Assembly: GCF_958450345.1 (NCBI RefSeq)
Contig: NC_088781.1
Coordinates: 54,638,315 to 54,702,314 of the forward strand
DNA length: 64,000 nt
Direction: 5' to 3'
DNA from: Calliphora vicina
Lineage: Eukaryota > Arthropoda > Insecta > Diptera > Calliphoridae
The translations under genes and the position numbers were made by a program. Below the pieces are notes generated by a model. It was not told the DNA's origin. It did not search any database and saw only the letters and a list, made by a program, of their open reading frames with translations. Positions 10,351-22,492 of the stretch are shown one piece after another; the first letter of the stretch is position 1, and every line of letters begins with the position of its first letter.

Positions 10351-13300
10351 CTACGAATCATAGAAATAACTTGCCAACGGATAACGTATCACAAATGCCA
10401 CTAACGTACAACACACTTGTACAGCCATCAGCATTTGTGTTACTACTTTTTCATGTACTGGCCCAAACACCACCAGCACAAAATTAATCAACGTAAAGTT
10501 ATTCGTTATCACTCGACCATCGGGCATTTCTTGCCAGGTGATTAGTTTTAAGGCCTTAAAGACAGTTACCATTATTTTGCCCAAAATGTTGAGTTCATTT
10601 TTATGGAATTCCGTTGTACTTATGTGCAGGAGATCTGATTTAGGATCATATTTTGGTAGACGATGTCTCGGACAGGGTACAAATTTAAACAGTTGTGGTA
10701 TGGAGTAGAGGAAATTGATGATTTGTGGTAAAAAGAAGAGTATTAAGGTTTTACTGAAGTGACCAATAATGCCAACAACGGCGAATGTCATGCCGGCAAA
10801 ATAGCAAAAGGTATCACCGACGAAAACCTGTGAGGGATATCTGAAAATAAACAGAAAGTTGAGATGTATAATGAAAAAACGGTTTAATCAACAAACTTTT
10901 TTTATGCTAAACAAGGTAATGAGTTGAAAATATGAAACGCAGAAATGAAATGTGTGATAAAAAAAATCTTGGTTTCCAAACCAAAATGGTTTATAGTTAA
11001 CAAACGGTGTGATGTGATTAAATAGGTCGCTTCATAAACATTTTTTCCATTTAGTTATTTCCTTTACTTCCAGTCGCTAATCAACTACCAATCACAACTA
11101 TGGAAGTATTGTAGTAGAGTACATCCGTGAAAATGCTGATGTTTTGATGAGCCGGATGTTAAGTTTATGACGAAAAAATTGAAACATTTCGTTTATTATA
11201 GCCAATGAACTCTAAATTTAAAAAGGCATTCATCAAATCGTCGTTCGGTCGACACTTTTGTTTAATTTATATATTTTTAACTGTTTGATCCTCCGCAAGT
11301 AGAAGTGCTTATCTTATCAAAGTTATCCACGATTTCTTCCCACTACATAACCATTTTAACCAACAGCCCGAGGATATTAACGATATAACCGAATTTTAAT
11401 GAAACCAAAATTCAGTTTGTCGGACCTATACATGGATATGGTTGTACTGTGTGCCATTAGAAGCAGATCTCAGGGAGATTTGGATATCATTCTATACATA
11501 ATTAAGCTATATATAGCTAGAGATGCAACAAGAAGCTTAGTACTACTCTATCAGCCTGATTTAGTGAAGCCCATGTAACGAAATGTACGAAATTCGGTGT
11601 CTTGGACCTAACTATTCTTCCAGGAATCAGTACTACATCGTACGGTAAACGATTTCCGTACTTCCGGATGGATCCAACAAACTGTTTGGAGAGTGTGCAG
11701 TATTCACAGATCTAAGGTGGATATACGATCCAGGCTAAGATCTCGACATCGAATTTGGTAATGGCGAACGTCACTAGCGGGTTAGATTGGACTATCAAGC
11801 GGTTGGAAGGCTTTGAAGTGCCATGTAGTCAACTCGAAGGTAGTGGGAGACTGTAAAGTAACTCTATGTGGGCTAATGTATCTGAATAATTAAAGGATAT
11901 CCTGGGAACCGAGGAATTGTAACGTACATAGATGTGAAGGAGATGGGGGTAAAACTTCCGATCTAGCACTTTATTATAACTTTTATCTGAGAGGTACTTG
12001 GATGACATAAACCATTACTGGGACACAAGAAGGAACTGCATATCTCAAGCTGTAACTGCATATCTCAAGCTGGAACAAGATTGCTGTTAATGTTGGACAA
12101 GTGCAGTGGTTTGAGGAAGTTTGTGACGGTGATTATGGGTCTCTGTTTAATAAGGGCTGGGATTAAGTAGACTAAGCGATGAGATCGATACTGTCCGTCA
12201 TCTGTCCTTGCCCAAGGATATAATGTCACAGAATTAAATGGCTGGGATTTTTATACGATGGTCTGTGGGACATTACTGGTTGTAGACTGGGGGATATCGT
12301 ACGGGAATCAGATAGCTTAAAGAAGGAAGAACGAGAATTTGGATAACTCTTGTTTCTTACATCACCCTATTCCCATAATTGCTTTTATTGTCTTTTCTTT
12401 TAGAATTTTAATAATTTTGAAGGGAATCACAATGGATCCCAGTATTCGACGAGTGGAAACGGTATTGTCGAACACTACCCCTCCTAACTTACCTACATCA
12501 CTCGTATACAATATTGTGTGTCGACTATGGTGAAGGTCCATGTAACATACTTCATTTATTCTGCTGTTCAGTGACAGCATCTGCGAATGCCTTTGAAATA
12601 CGTTGTTACATTTTCAACATTTTATATTTTCAAAAATAAGAATGAAATACCAAACCAACTTGCCGTGTACAAGCAAGTCAGTACTCAAATTTGAAAACAA
12701 AAAATTCTCCTTAAACCGTCCTTACCTCTGACATGTGAAAGTGGTCTAACTGATCAGTTGGGTATAAAAGAACATTGTGTTTCTTCGAGAGGTCTGGTGC
12801 CGATGAAGAGCACGGTAAATACTTAGATGAACAATGTAATGTTTGTAAACAATCTGTCAATAAAAAATCTACTACATTTTAAACTAAATGTTATCATATT
12901 TTTTTTTTAATTTATTTAAACAACACAAAGGGTTTACAAATACATAGAATACTTAATTTAAATGACAAACTATTATAAACTAAAATAATTTGCTAAATTT
13001 ACAAATAATTACTAATTACTCTTACGTTTTTCTTTCGGTGTGTATAAATTAACAAATGCTTTTATTAAAATAAATTTAAATTCGATTTTGTTTTAAATTA
13101 AAAGAAATATCACAATTGAAATAAATATTTGCAATATGACCAGAACTATTTCAAATAAAAAATACATATATATTTAATTTAAATTCCAATTAAATGGTTT
13201 ATAATTGCAATTACAATTAATGAAGTCACATAAATAATTGTATGTTTAATGTTATAAACATATGTTTGTTTTATTAGTTGTTATCACAGCATTTATTATT

Positions 13301-16300
13301 CGGTTTATTTTCAAGAAATTATAAGAGTTTTGTTTTTTTTTTATTTTGTGTGGTTTTTGAATATTGAGTGTGTGTTTGAGAAAAAGAGATTTTGGGAGGC
13401 TAAGGACACAAAAATTTGTTATACACAGACTTAATTTATAATTGTTAAGTTTAATAATAATAATAATACATATAACTTAAGGCAGATCATGGGGATTTTG
13501 TATTTGTATGTATATTTAAATTAATTTCCAATGATTTTGTTTTTATTATTATACGAATACAATTAACATTTAATAAGTCTATAATAATAATTATAAATAT
13601 TTAAAGGGTAATGTGATGATGTACTATGTGTTGCATGAGAGATTAATTAATAATATGTTGTGTATGAGAATCAATTTAAGGGGTTTATTACTATAAATAT
13701 TTCTTGTTTATGTGATATGTAATTGAGATTTTGAATTAAAGCGATATAAGCTGTTTAAATTCCTTGTTTTTAATATGTATTTGTGAGAGAAGTAATGGAA
13801 CCATATTGATATTGGAATAAGAAAATGAATGACAAAAATGTAATGAGTTCAAATATGACAATTTTATGCTAAACTGTTTATGCCCACTGTCAGAAAATTT
13901 TGATTTCGCATGATCAGTATTTGGTTGCGACATGTTCACTTTGTCAGAAGAAGGTCTGTGCAGTGAACAAATTAATTTTTTTTATCGAAAGTAACATGCC
14001 ATTTAGAGTGAACATAATTACGACTTAATTAAAAATGTTGCACTATTTGGCCCCGTTGTGCAATCCAGGCATATATATATAGTCAGCCAAACTTGGTGAC
14101 TAAACTTAAATCCTGAAAATGTAAGCAATGACGAACAGCTCTGGTTATAAGCATTCATTTCATCTGGGGGCCAGACGGGATTGGCTATTTATTTGTATAC
14201 AAATGTCATAAAATATGAAAAATGTATATATTAATAGTGTAATACACAAATCTATTCACAAATTTGACATGTTCTCTTTATGCCGTTCACTGATTAAGAC
14301 ATTAGCTTTATAATATCTGATGACAAATGAAGATACATAGTTTAAAAATTATATTTAATACTGACAATTTTGGATACCATTCAGCTCTCACAATTTCAAA
14401 TATAAGGCCTGTTTCACGATGTCGAAATTTGTATGAAAACTATTCGAAAGAATTTTAAAACTGAGTGTTTTTCAAACACATTTTTTCGACTAATTTTTCT
14501 TTCGACATCGTAAAACAGACCTATATTTTTATATTTTTTTATATAAATATATGAATTCTTACTTTTGGTTGATTATTAAGGTATTAATAAATTGAATTAG
14601 AGCAGGCACAATTAATAAATTACAATTAATGATGACATGAGATAAATTATTTCTGTGATTTTTTTAATTACAAAATTCGTTTAAGGAACATTTACTTTAT
14701 TTTCTTTAAGAAAACAATAATTTTCATAATGTTTTTGCAGTTGAGAGTACAGCTATACCTAAATAAGAGCTGGTATCGTATTACCGCATTCGATATCTAT
14801 TAAAACTGATCGTAATTTTCTTATTTGAGATTATAGCGTTCGATATCGATCAATAAATTTAGTACATTTATATATTTTCGATATCGAAAACATTTATCTA
14901 TACGATAGCTCATTCGATAACGAATGACAGGTAGTAAAGTTGGCCGCAGCAGATTAAGAAACTGCCGATACTGAAGTCCTTGCTTATTTTCTGGTTTTTC
15001 GTTTTTTATTATTTTCTTTATACATACAAACTACAATTTTCATTGTTGACACTCGTGTTTACGTATGACCCTTTAGCGTTAACACTGAGCGACAAAAAAC
15101 TCAACGCTTTTATTTAGGTACGGCTGTAGGTTACATATCAGCAGGAAATTATTATTTCAATTAAGTATGAAATAATAATTGGTTGGTAAAACTTTAAGAC
15201 CTTAAAACGTTTAAATTAAATTTGGACATATTCACCAAAAAAAAACGTATTTTTAATTGAAGAAAAGAATTTATTCCGAATCGAACAGATAACAAATTTT
15301 ATCGTAATTTTATTATTATTGAAAAAAATTTTGAATTTTATTTTTTATCGAAAACCGTTTTTTGAAACTTTCTACTTTAAATACATACATATTAATTGCG
15401 AAAAGTAAATATGTATTGTCCAAATCTAATTCGTTTAAAATACTCAAAGTGTATCTAAAATTTACCACATACAATTCGAAAACTGTATTCTGCAGTGATG
15501 TTTTGTTACAATACTTAATTATTCCACTTAAATAAATTAATTTCAATCGTTTTTGTACGATTAAATAATTTGGCTTAATTGAATAAATTTTAAATCTTTT
15601 CTAAAGATTTTCGTTAAATTGTTATTACTATTTAGCTATATTTTATTTAGGACTTTTTCCAATAACACAAACAAAAAATTCGATTAGATAATACCAAAGT
15701 GTTTTGATTTGAATCAAATTTCGGAGTAACGAATTTCTTGTTTGTGTCTTCTTATTGAAAGTTTGCCATCCTAATAAAAAATATAACAAAATAGTTACAA
15801 TAGTAACAGAAACGACTGATTGTTATTAATTTTAACAAATAATAATTAATATTTACATTTCTTACTTTAAAACATTTCGTCTTCATTATCACTGGCCAGC
15901 AAGTCTTCCAGAGATTCATAAATATTTATTAACAAGTGACCATACTTCCAGCTTTGTTCGGAGGCATAGTGAGGGGCATAGTATTTATCTGAAAATCGAC
16001 GTACCTTTTGTAATTGTGTTTTACCATCCTTTAGATAAATACCCGTTGAGATAAGTTGCTGAACATATGCTGCATCTATATGAGAAGAATGTTTTTGATC
16101 TACAGGAAATACCACAGAATTTTGAATTGACTTGGAGGGTGAGACTGTTGGGTTTGAGGTTAATTTGTGATAAGAGGAACTCTGTGAAAGTTGTAATTCA
16201 GCAATAATTTCATCGGGTTCTTGGCAGTATTTACAGAACCAACCGCCAAAATGATTTAAATCTCCTATTACCAAAGATGGCTGTTGTTGATGGTGTTGTG

Positions 16301-19300
16301 AGGTAATTTGTGTTAGCAATAGTGTTGGATTTGCATCAGCATTATCGATATTTTGAAAGGAACTTATGAGACCATTAAGATGTGTTTGTTGAGGATGTTG
16401 CCAATAAAATCCATAGACGGTAAATTTCAAACGAAATTGTATGACAGGTGCTATATCAGAGCCATAGTATTTAAGAAAATTCAAAGCTCGATGACCTAAA
16501 ATGGTTTTGTCGTCGCTAAGAATGAAAATATCCGTGGGTTTTATAGCATTTGTGGGCAGCTGCTGTTGCCTAAACAAACGATAGGCCTCAGCCGAAGAGC
16601 AATTATTATATGAGGGTAATTTACAGTGATATAAAAAATAATTTTTCATAGGTAACATTTGTTTTAATCTAAATTTAATTGATTTCAGATCCTTGTTATT
16701 TATAGGATGAGTTTTTAAATATACTATAAAATAGTCCACAACCTTAGAGACAGCTTTAATTTGCAATTCCATCAAATCTAAATTCAAAAAAGCACCTTCC
16801 AACATATATACCAAACGGTGAGCTTCCTCCCTAGTAGGATCTTTTACTTTAAACGGCATTTTGGCCGTCAATAAGGCTCTCCAAATAACCTCGGGTTGTC
16901 CACAATCTCTACCATGCCACTCCGGCAAACATTCGCAATTTTCTTGCCAGGGATTAGAATCATCCCATTCCATACCTTTCAGTCTGGTGTCATTCACAGT
17001 ACCCTCCTTAAAGCACCACAGCGATGTTTCTCCAAACATAATCTTTTCAGCTTCCGAAAGATTGTAAGTGTTTTGATGTAACAAAAATTCATTTTGAAAT
17101 TTCAGATCTCTGGAAGGCCATTGGAAATTTGCTACCCTTAGTACGTTACCCTCTGCATTTGACTTCTTTGAAGCTTTCAATGCCTCCGACTGAACAAAGT
17201 TAATTCTATTCTCCTCCAATTCATGGTTTGTGGCAGTTGTTTCATTGAGTTTATCACTTAAGCCCAATTGCATCAACCAAAAACATAAAATGAATCCAAA
17301 TTGTATTAATAATATCGACCATAATATAAATCTCTTAGTCCAGGTCCCTTTTGTAAATGTCTGCTGGTGGTGGTGTTGGTGATTGTGTTGATTTTGCAGC
17401 AGCAGCTGCTGATGCACCTGCTGATTAATATTCGTTGGCGTAGCAGGTTTTAGTAACTGCATCATCTCCTTGGAAACATCATGCAAATCTCTTCCATTGT
17501 GCAGCGTTGAACTTAAACGTAAATGCATTTGTCTGTGATCCAATTGTTTTATTATTTAATTTTTCATCTTATCCCATACAGATTTTTTTCGATAAAATTT
17601 TAATTTTTCCAGCACACACCCATGTAAAGATACTACAAAAAAACTTTATACATTTTACGTTTTGTATGCCTTTTCTTTAGAATACTTTGCTGCTTGTATG
17701 TGCCTTGTTCTACGTTGTTGTATTCACCGTCTGTTTGTTGTCATTGTTTTTGTTGTTTTTTTTTAGTCTGAGTATCTTGACTTGATGTTGTTGGCGGAGG
17801 TAGTGTTGATGATGTCGGTTGTGGTGGTGTCTGTGGGGGTTAATTTTTTTACTTTATGTTTTACAGCTGTGTTTTTGTTTTCTGATCAGCTGATTTTACT
17901 TCCCTTAAATTTTTCTTTTTATTTCTGTTTACTACATTGTTTATTCGTTTTTATTATTTACTGCAACCGGCGTTAGTGTTAGAATGTACACAGTGTAACG
18001 GGTAAACTTATAAAATTTATAAAAATATTTAATATTTGTAGATTCGATTGATACACTTTTAACTTGAAATTTATATTTTAACATACAAGTTTCACTTATA
18101 AATACCCCAAGGCTCTATCTAGGATTTGTTTAGAATAATTGAGGCTATCAGCGCAAAAGTGGTGTAACCTCAAACTATTTACTTAGTGGTATATTCAACT
18201 TACACCACTTTTGCTACATTTATTATATTTTTATACCCTTCACCTTCTTGAAAAGTCGGCTCGGTTGCTATTTAAAATCGAGAAAATCGGTCCACAAATG
18301 GCTGAGATATAAGGAAAAACTTAAATTTTTGACCTATATATAAGTTATTAATATAGACAATATAGATATCTAATGAGAGATAAAAGACCTTTACAACGAT
18401 CAACGAGTAAGTTGGACCTACAATGGGTCAAAATCGGAAATATTTTTTAACCCGAATTTTTTTTTTGCTGAAAACATATTAAAAAAATTTAAAAAACCAA
18501 AAAAAAGGTTAAATTAAAAAAAAAAATTAAATTTAAAAACATTATTGGACAAATTTTTTTTCAAAAAAATTAAAAACAACTACTTTGGAAAAAAAAAATA
18601 AATTTTGTTTACCTAAAAATATTTAAAATTTTTATTTTGAAGTATAATTTGGTGAAGGGTAAGATTCGGCACAGCCGAATATAGCTTTCTTACTTTTTTC
18701 AGCTCCGTTTGCTTTTGAATACCAAAACGTTACCCTACTTTTGTATTGATAGTTGAAATGTAAGGACCAGGACAGCAACCAAAAAATTAGTTGTACCAAC
18801 TAATTCTTAATTATTTTAAAGTTGATTAAGTATGAGTAAATGCTTACAAAGGAATATATTGTCTACTATATACAGCACCATACCATAAGCCCTTACGGTA
18901 TCCGTATATTTTGAAGCAATATATCCTACTTCAGTATCTAATCGTTGGTGTATCAAGTCATGATGTCAAGGTAGTGTTAATGAGATTAATATGACTAGAA
19001 TTTTCGATGTTCGTCCTTTTTTAATTCAATAACAACTTTTGTGCCAATAAAATTTTTAACAGTCCATTCATTGACATAAAGTAGAAACTTTATTTCAAAC
19101 ACTCATGTGAGGTATTATCTTTTGTTGTTGCAGCAGTGGTTGCTGAGTTGGCAGCCCTTGGCCGAGTAATCTCAGGAATGTGGATTACCTGTCAGAAGGC
19201 CTTCCGCTTGTAACGAATTCATTTCTATGTCCCTTCAAAAAGTTTTATATGAAGAACTTCTTATATAAGGAAAATAATTCATTCAAACAAATTGGTTATA

Positions 19301-20430
19301 GCCAAACTTCCGCTCGAATATGTCCTTATTTGTAGCTGGTTTGTCCAGCTTTTAATAATCAAATAAGTATCGCAATTACTCTTTCATACACTTTTAAAAA
19401 TATACAAAACTTAGAAGTTCTTGGAACCTATTTTGCAGCATAAGTTTCAAATTATTTTCAACCAATTTAAAAATAAAAATATCAATCCATATTGATAAGA
19501 TAACTACTATATCTGTGTAATAATCACTACAACAAAAAATTCTACTTACTTGTTGTATTTCCACAAGGCTAGCGAAACTGCAAAGAATGGTAGCATTAGG
19601 TAAATGCTGAATTTGTGACTATCAATTTGATGGCCCAAAAATAATTCTATGCCATTGAAAATCAATATTGAACCAGCTATAATTATAGATTGGCCCACCT
19701 CCAAGCCGTTTATACCAGCCAATATATTAATAGCATTTGTGCAAAACACCGCCAGCATACCCATATAAATATAGTACAAGACACCTGAAAATAAATTTTA
19801 AGAAAACAAACATTCACATTACACATTTAAGCTGGGCATTTTGATTGTTAACAAACCCACCTATATCTAAAGATTCTCCCAAAAAGGAACGTACAAATTT
19901 TGGCATTATTACGGTGGTGGAATTATAATTTACATAATAGACCATGAGTAAAGGTAGTGTGGCCATGGTGGGTAACATTAATTTATGGCGCCATCTCAAA
20001 TCCAATACGTCATCAGCGAAACCCAGTAATATCATACAGCAAATTGACAGTAATGCAACAATAAGCTCAACAAATTCTTCATGAGGAAATGTTGAAGGTT
20101 TGCCACCCGTGTTGACATCCATGGCGGCAGTATCTTCCAGTGTAAATGGCACTGGTATAAATAAAAACATGGCCACCAAAAAAACGCAACCAATTAAAAC
20201 ACCCAAGGATTCGGGTCTAGAAAATAAATATTTTTAATTTGTTACTTTATCTGCATTCATTTTAAGTTACCTAATTATACTTACACTTGAGTTTGGTCTT
20301 TTTTGCACAAATCTTTACCATAGAGATTAGCCTTGATGAACATTTCCCGGAATCGTGGAATTATGCGTATGGCCATCAAATAGGCGCCCGCCGATATTAC
20401 GCCATTTAAGACTAAACAAAGGTAATTCAT
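10351..20430 (-). CDS. Alg7: UDP-GlcNAc:dolichyl-phosphate GlcNAc-1-phosphotransferase (DPAGT1)
   Basis: Four exons, 20285-20430, 19861-20216, 19550-19784 and 10351-10840, join with GT-AG borders to 408 residues, the same length as human DPAGT1 as I recall it. This multi-pass ER enzyme transfers GlcNAc-1-phosphate to dolichyl phosphate, the first step of N-glycan precursor synthesis and the step blocked by tunicamycin. Visible family motifs are IPRFREMFI with YGKDLCKKD and QVPES (residues 25-52), the metal-binding GFADDVLDLRWRHK (about 114-127, with the Asp pair at 117-118), NAINILAGINGLE (184-196), and VFVGDTFCYFAGMTFA followed by CPRHRLP in the last exon. The start is the first ATG with a matching hydrophobic first helix. 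The third intron spans 10841-19549 and contains another gene on the same strand. The stop is 231 bp from the RSPH1 stop. Confidence 0.95.
11430..12335 (+). pseudogene. Decayed LINE relic in the Alg7 intron
   Basis: Scattered plus-strand frames recall the RNase H end of a non-LTR retrotransposon. The clearest is a GYPGNRGIVTYIDVKEMG stretch at about 11899-11952, which fits the usual W-x-P-G-H-x-G-I-x-G-N-E-x-A-D-E-L pattern. Stops and shifts are frequent and no intact frame survives. A 22-base stretch ending CTGCATATCTCAAGCTG is duplicated in tandem at about 12033-12072. Confidence 0.45.
12340..14404. other. Alg7 intron, AT-rich, no gene
   Basis: No supported exon. It contains an AAT microsatellite at about 13452-13469 and long low-complexity AT stretches. 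Short open frames at 12339-12580 and 13736-13939 have no recognisable product. Confidence 0.5.
14405..14522. mobile_element. Foldback MITE with AGG(C/T)CTGTTT ends
   Basis: The 118-bp segment has inverted ends about 23 bases long (AGGCCTGTTTCACGATG on the left, AGGTCTGTTTTACGATG from the right, continuing TCGAAA). It is flanked by ATA at 14402-14404 and 14523-14525. No coding capacity. Confidence 0.65.
14523..15866. other. Alg7 intron and 3' side of the nested GT17 gene
   Basis: AT-rich DNA without a supported exon. The part just below 15866 should hold the 3' untranslated region of the nested gene. Around 14790-14930 the word TTCGATATCGA recurs in several forms (TTCGATATCTA, TTCGATATCGAT, TTTTCGATATCGAAAA), giving short palindromes. 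The open frame at 15316-15546 has no recognisable product. Confidence 0.45.
15867..17543 (-). CDS. MGAT3: GT17 family, beta-1,4-mannosyl-glycoprotein GlcNAc-transferase (MGAT3-type), nested gene
   Basis: A single uninterrupted exon encodes 558 residues. Order: a cytosolic His/Gln-rich N-terminus (residues 1-65), one membrane anchor at about 71-92 as in type II Golgi enzymes, a stem, an EGF-like cysteine cluster at about 177-214 (C-F-K-E-G ... C-E-C-L-P-E-W-H-G-R-D-C), then the GT17 domain to the end. Human MGAT3 has the same layout and adds bisecting GlcNAc to N-glycans. Conserved blocks include VYGFYWQHP and HFGGWFCKYC. The segment that reads DDADEIP in the human enzyme is SDDKTIL here (about residues 343-349), so the DxD-like acidic site is not kept and catalysis is doubtful. 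The domain also has a Gln/Ser-rich insert at about 405-475. The gene lies inside an Alg7 intron on the same strand and has no intron of its own. Confidence 0.85.
   Translation of the reverse strand: MDHRQMHLRLSSTLHNGRDLHDVSKEMMQLLKPATPTNINQQVHQQLLLQNQHNHQHHHQQTFTKGTWTKRFILWSILLIQFGFILCFWLMQLGLSDKLNETTATNHELEENRINFVQSEALKASKKSNAEGNVLRVANFQWPSRDLKFQNEFLLHQNTYNLSEAEKIMFGETSLWCFKEGTVNDTRLKGMEWDDSNPWQENCECLPEWHGRDCGQPEVIWRALLTAKMPFKVKDPTREEAHRLVYMLEGAFLNLDLMELQIKAVSKVVDYFIVYLKTHPINNKDLKSIKFRLKQMLPMKNYFLYHCKLPSYNNCSSAEAYRLFRQQQLPTNAIKPTDIFILSDDKTILGHRALNFLKYYGSDIAPVIQFRLKFTVYGFYWQHPQQTHLNGLISSFQNIDNADANPTLLLTQITSQHHQQQPSLVIGDLNHFGGWFCKYCQEPDEIIAELQLSQSSSYHKLTSNPTVSPSKSIQNSVVFPVDQKHSSHIDAAYVQQLISTGIYLKDGKTQLQKVRRFSDKYYAPHYASEQSWKYGHLLINIYESLEDLLASDNEDEMF
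17544..18226. other. 5' flank of the nested GT17 gene
   Basis: This stretch should contain the promoter of the nested gene. A G/T-rich strand bias runs from about 17695 to 17850. A perfect 15-bp inverted repeat (GCAAAAGTGGTGTAA) lies at 18153-18167 and 18200-18214 and can form a hairpin with a 32-base loop. I see no exon. Confidence 0.5.
18227..18700 (-). repeat. Dispersed repeat family A, internally deleted copy
   Basis: Reverse-oriented family A copy with both outer parts present. The right-end block (ATACCCTTCACCTTC in plus reading) is at 18232-18247 and the left-end block (GGCACAGCCGAATATAG) at 18669-18685. The middle is shortened compared with the 0.9-1.0 kb copies. It lies in the Alg7 intron. 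Confidence 0.75.
19118..19215 (+). repeat. Dispersed repeat family E
   Basis: This block, starting GTTGTTGCAGCAGTGGTTGC and continuing through CTTGGCCGAGTAATCTC, recurs at 33655-33745 and 39888-39962. The other copies end with a GTAGAACCGGCTG or GCATAGAACCGGCTA block. It may be the 3' tail of a retroelement; I cannot name it. Confidence 0.6.
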
Positions 20431-21289
20431 ATTACCACTTTTATTATTATATTTACACTCAACTATTTATAAAAATTATTTTCACTAATTTATTAATTAC
20501 TAATTAAATTATGAAATGCATTTCCAAGTCACTACTGATTCAGAGATACGAATACAAACAACAACCAATAATAAAAGGCCAACAGAAAAAGAAGTGCCGA
20601 AGAAAGAGTGTATTAAAGGAATGAAAAAATTACTGATAAGACAAATGTCACAAACAGCTGTGACCGGTTGTTAGCAGAGTTGCCGTATCTCAAATTAATT
20701 TTTTGGATTTTTTTATAATATGGTAGTCAGGGTTTGAAAATATAAAATTAATTGAAGGATAATTTAAAAAATAGGTTAACCGATCAATATTTTAAATTAA
20801 CCGGTTTACAACAAAATCGATATTGCTTAAAAAGCCGTTTTTAAATATTAATCATCTGATTCAGAAGCATAACCTGATATTTTTTAAGGGCCTGATTCAG
20901 AAATACGAAAGAAAAAAATTAAAATTTTTGTATGAAAATCACTGAGTTTTTAAATAATTTTGAGTGTTTTTCATTAAAAAATTTTATGTGCTGTTTTTAT
21001 TATACATGCGAGTACTTTGGGTGGAAATTTTATATGTTCCATTTATTTTTATTTTTGAGTGCCGCCATATTTTTTGTGATTTTTTGGGAAAATTTACGAA
21101 TTTTTGACATTCTCATAATTCAATCTCAATTTATTAATAGCCCAAAATGTTCAGCTTATTTTTCCTTATTTTTTTTTCTTCAAGAATTCAACTTAAGAAA
21201 TAAAAGCATATAAAATGTAAATGAAAAAAAATCAATTGAATTCAGCAATAAAATTAATAGAAAGACGAGTTTCAGAAAATAATCGATGA
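20431..21289. other. 5' flank of Alg7 and intergenic DNA
   Basis: The Alg7 promoter should lie just above 20430. Otherwise the sequence is AT-rich without a supported gene; the open frame at 20932-21213 is low-complexity. Confidence 0.45.
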
Positions 21290-22156
21290 GCTATTTTTGA
21301 TTAATTAGTGACTCAGAATTTTATTTTTTATTACTGCTTCACAGCGACGATACATTGAACCACTTAAAGAATCAATGGTGTCCTTTAAAATACTTTGACA
21401 TTCCCTTACTTCGTATATATTTTGATTCCGTATTTTTCCGATCTACAATTAACCACAGGTTTTCAATTGGATTGAGATTTGGCGATTGGGCAGGCCATTT
21501 CAAAACAGTTACATACCTCATTGGATTGTAACCACTCGATAACAACCCTAAAGGTGTGTTTGGGATCATTGTCGAGTTGGAATCTCTAAACTAGGGACAT
21601 ATTTTCCTCATCGCATGGATACAAAACGTAGTTTAAAATAGATCTGTATTTATCTCCAGTCATAGTCTATTGTATGACATGAATTGGACCCATAACTTGT
21701 CCTGAAAACAAACCCACATCACAATATTGCCACCGACAAAGTTTAATGTCTTATTTGTGTACTCACTAGGGTCAAACCACCTTCACTTCGGCCGTCTCCC
21801 ATCCATTTGCTCCCATCACTGCCTCTTATATTGTATTTGAATTCATCAGAAAAGTGAACAGTATTTCGTTTTTTTTAGAAATAAGAGGGTTTTCGAGGGA
21901 ATAAAGCAACTCATTTCCCTAATGCTAACAGTTTCAGTACTTTTTTAAATTTAAGATTATTGACAACCTCCAAAACTCTCTTGCAATTAAATTAATTTAA
22001 AAATCTTATTGTGCGAATAAAAATAAAAAAAATATATCAAAATAAAACTAATATTGAAATAACGCATGACGCATTTTACATCATTTTCTTTATTTTCCCT
22101 TTTGTTTTAGACTTCTTTCTTAGAGAAATTTAAAAGTTTCCATTGTTTCGCCAATG
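21290..22156 (-). pseudogene. Tc1-like transposase relic
   Basis: On the minus strand, a WPAQSPNLNPIENLW block with a following VDRK (about 21440-21510) is the classic Tc1 segment carrying the catalytic Glu. Further up, frames recall the GSDG-RRPK, VMVW and FSGQ-GPIH motifs in broken form. A terminal-repeat-like sequence (AAAAGTTTCCATTGTTTCG) lies at 22132-22152 and matches the ends of the Tc1 element at 55744-57369, so both are probably one family. The N-terminal half is largely gone. Confidence 0.75.
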
Positions 22157-22224
22157 TCAATAATCACTTTCTATAAATGTATTTTTGTTAAACCTGAATA
22201 CTTTAAAATGCTAAAATTTACTAT

Positions 22225-22349
22225 CAGCCCAATTATGAAAAAAAAATCCCCGGGAGTTTTTTCCTTTTCGTTTTTTTGACATAGAATTTGAATAGGAAAA
22301 ATTAGTAAAGGGAAAAAACTCCCGCGGAATTTTTTTCATAATTTTGCTG
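22225..22349. mobile_element. CAGCCCAATTATGA foldback MITE, copy 1
   Basis: This 125-bp copy starts CAGCCCAATTATGA, ends in its imperfect complement, and is flanked by TAT at 22222-22224 and 22350-22352. The arms contain mirrored CCCCGGGAG and CTCCCGCGG stretches. Three more copies lie at 22366, 37611 and 40091. Confidence 0.85.
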
Positions 22350-22365
22350 TATATTTTTTCATTTA

Positions 22366-22492
22366 CAGCCCAATTATGAATAAAAAATTCCGCGGGAGTT
22401 TGTTCCCCGGGAGTTTTTTCGCATTGAATTTGAATAGGAAAAATGAGAAAATGGAAAAAACTCCCGGGGAATTTTTATTCATAATTGGGCTG
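22366..22492. mobile_element. CAGCCCAATTATGA foldback MITE, copy 2
   Basis: This 127-bp copy lies only 16 bp from copy 1, in the same orientation. It is flanked by TTA at 22363-22365 and 22493-22495. The differing target duplications show two independent insertions. Confidence 0.85.

Noticed and set aside
10351..10791. Separate small membrane protein gene
   Set aside because: It is the last exon of Alg7; the acceptor at 10841 joins it in frame to the upstream exons.
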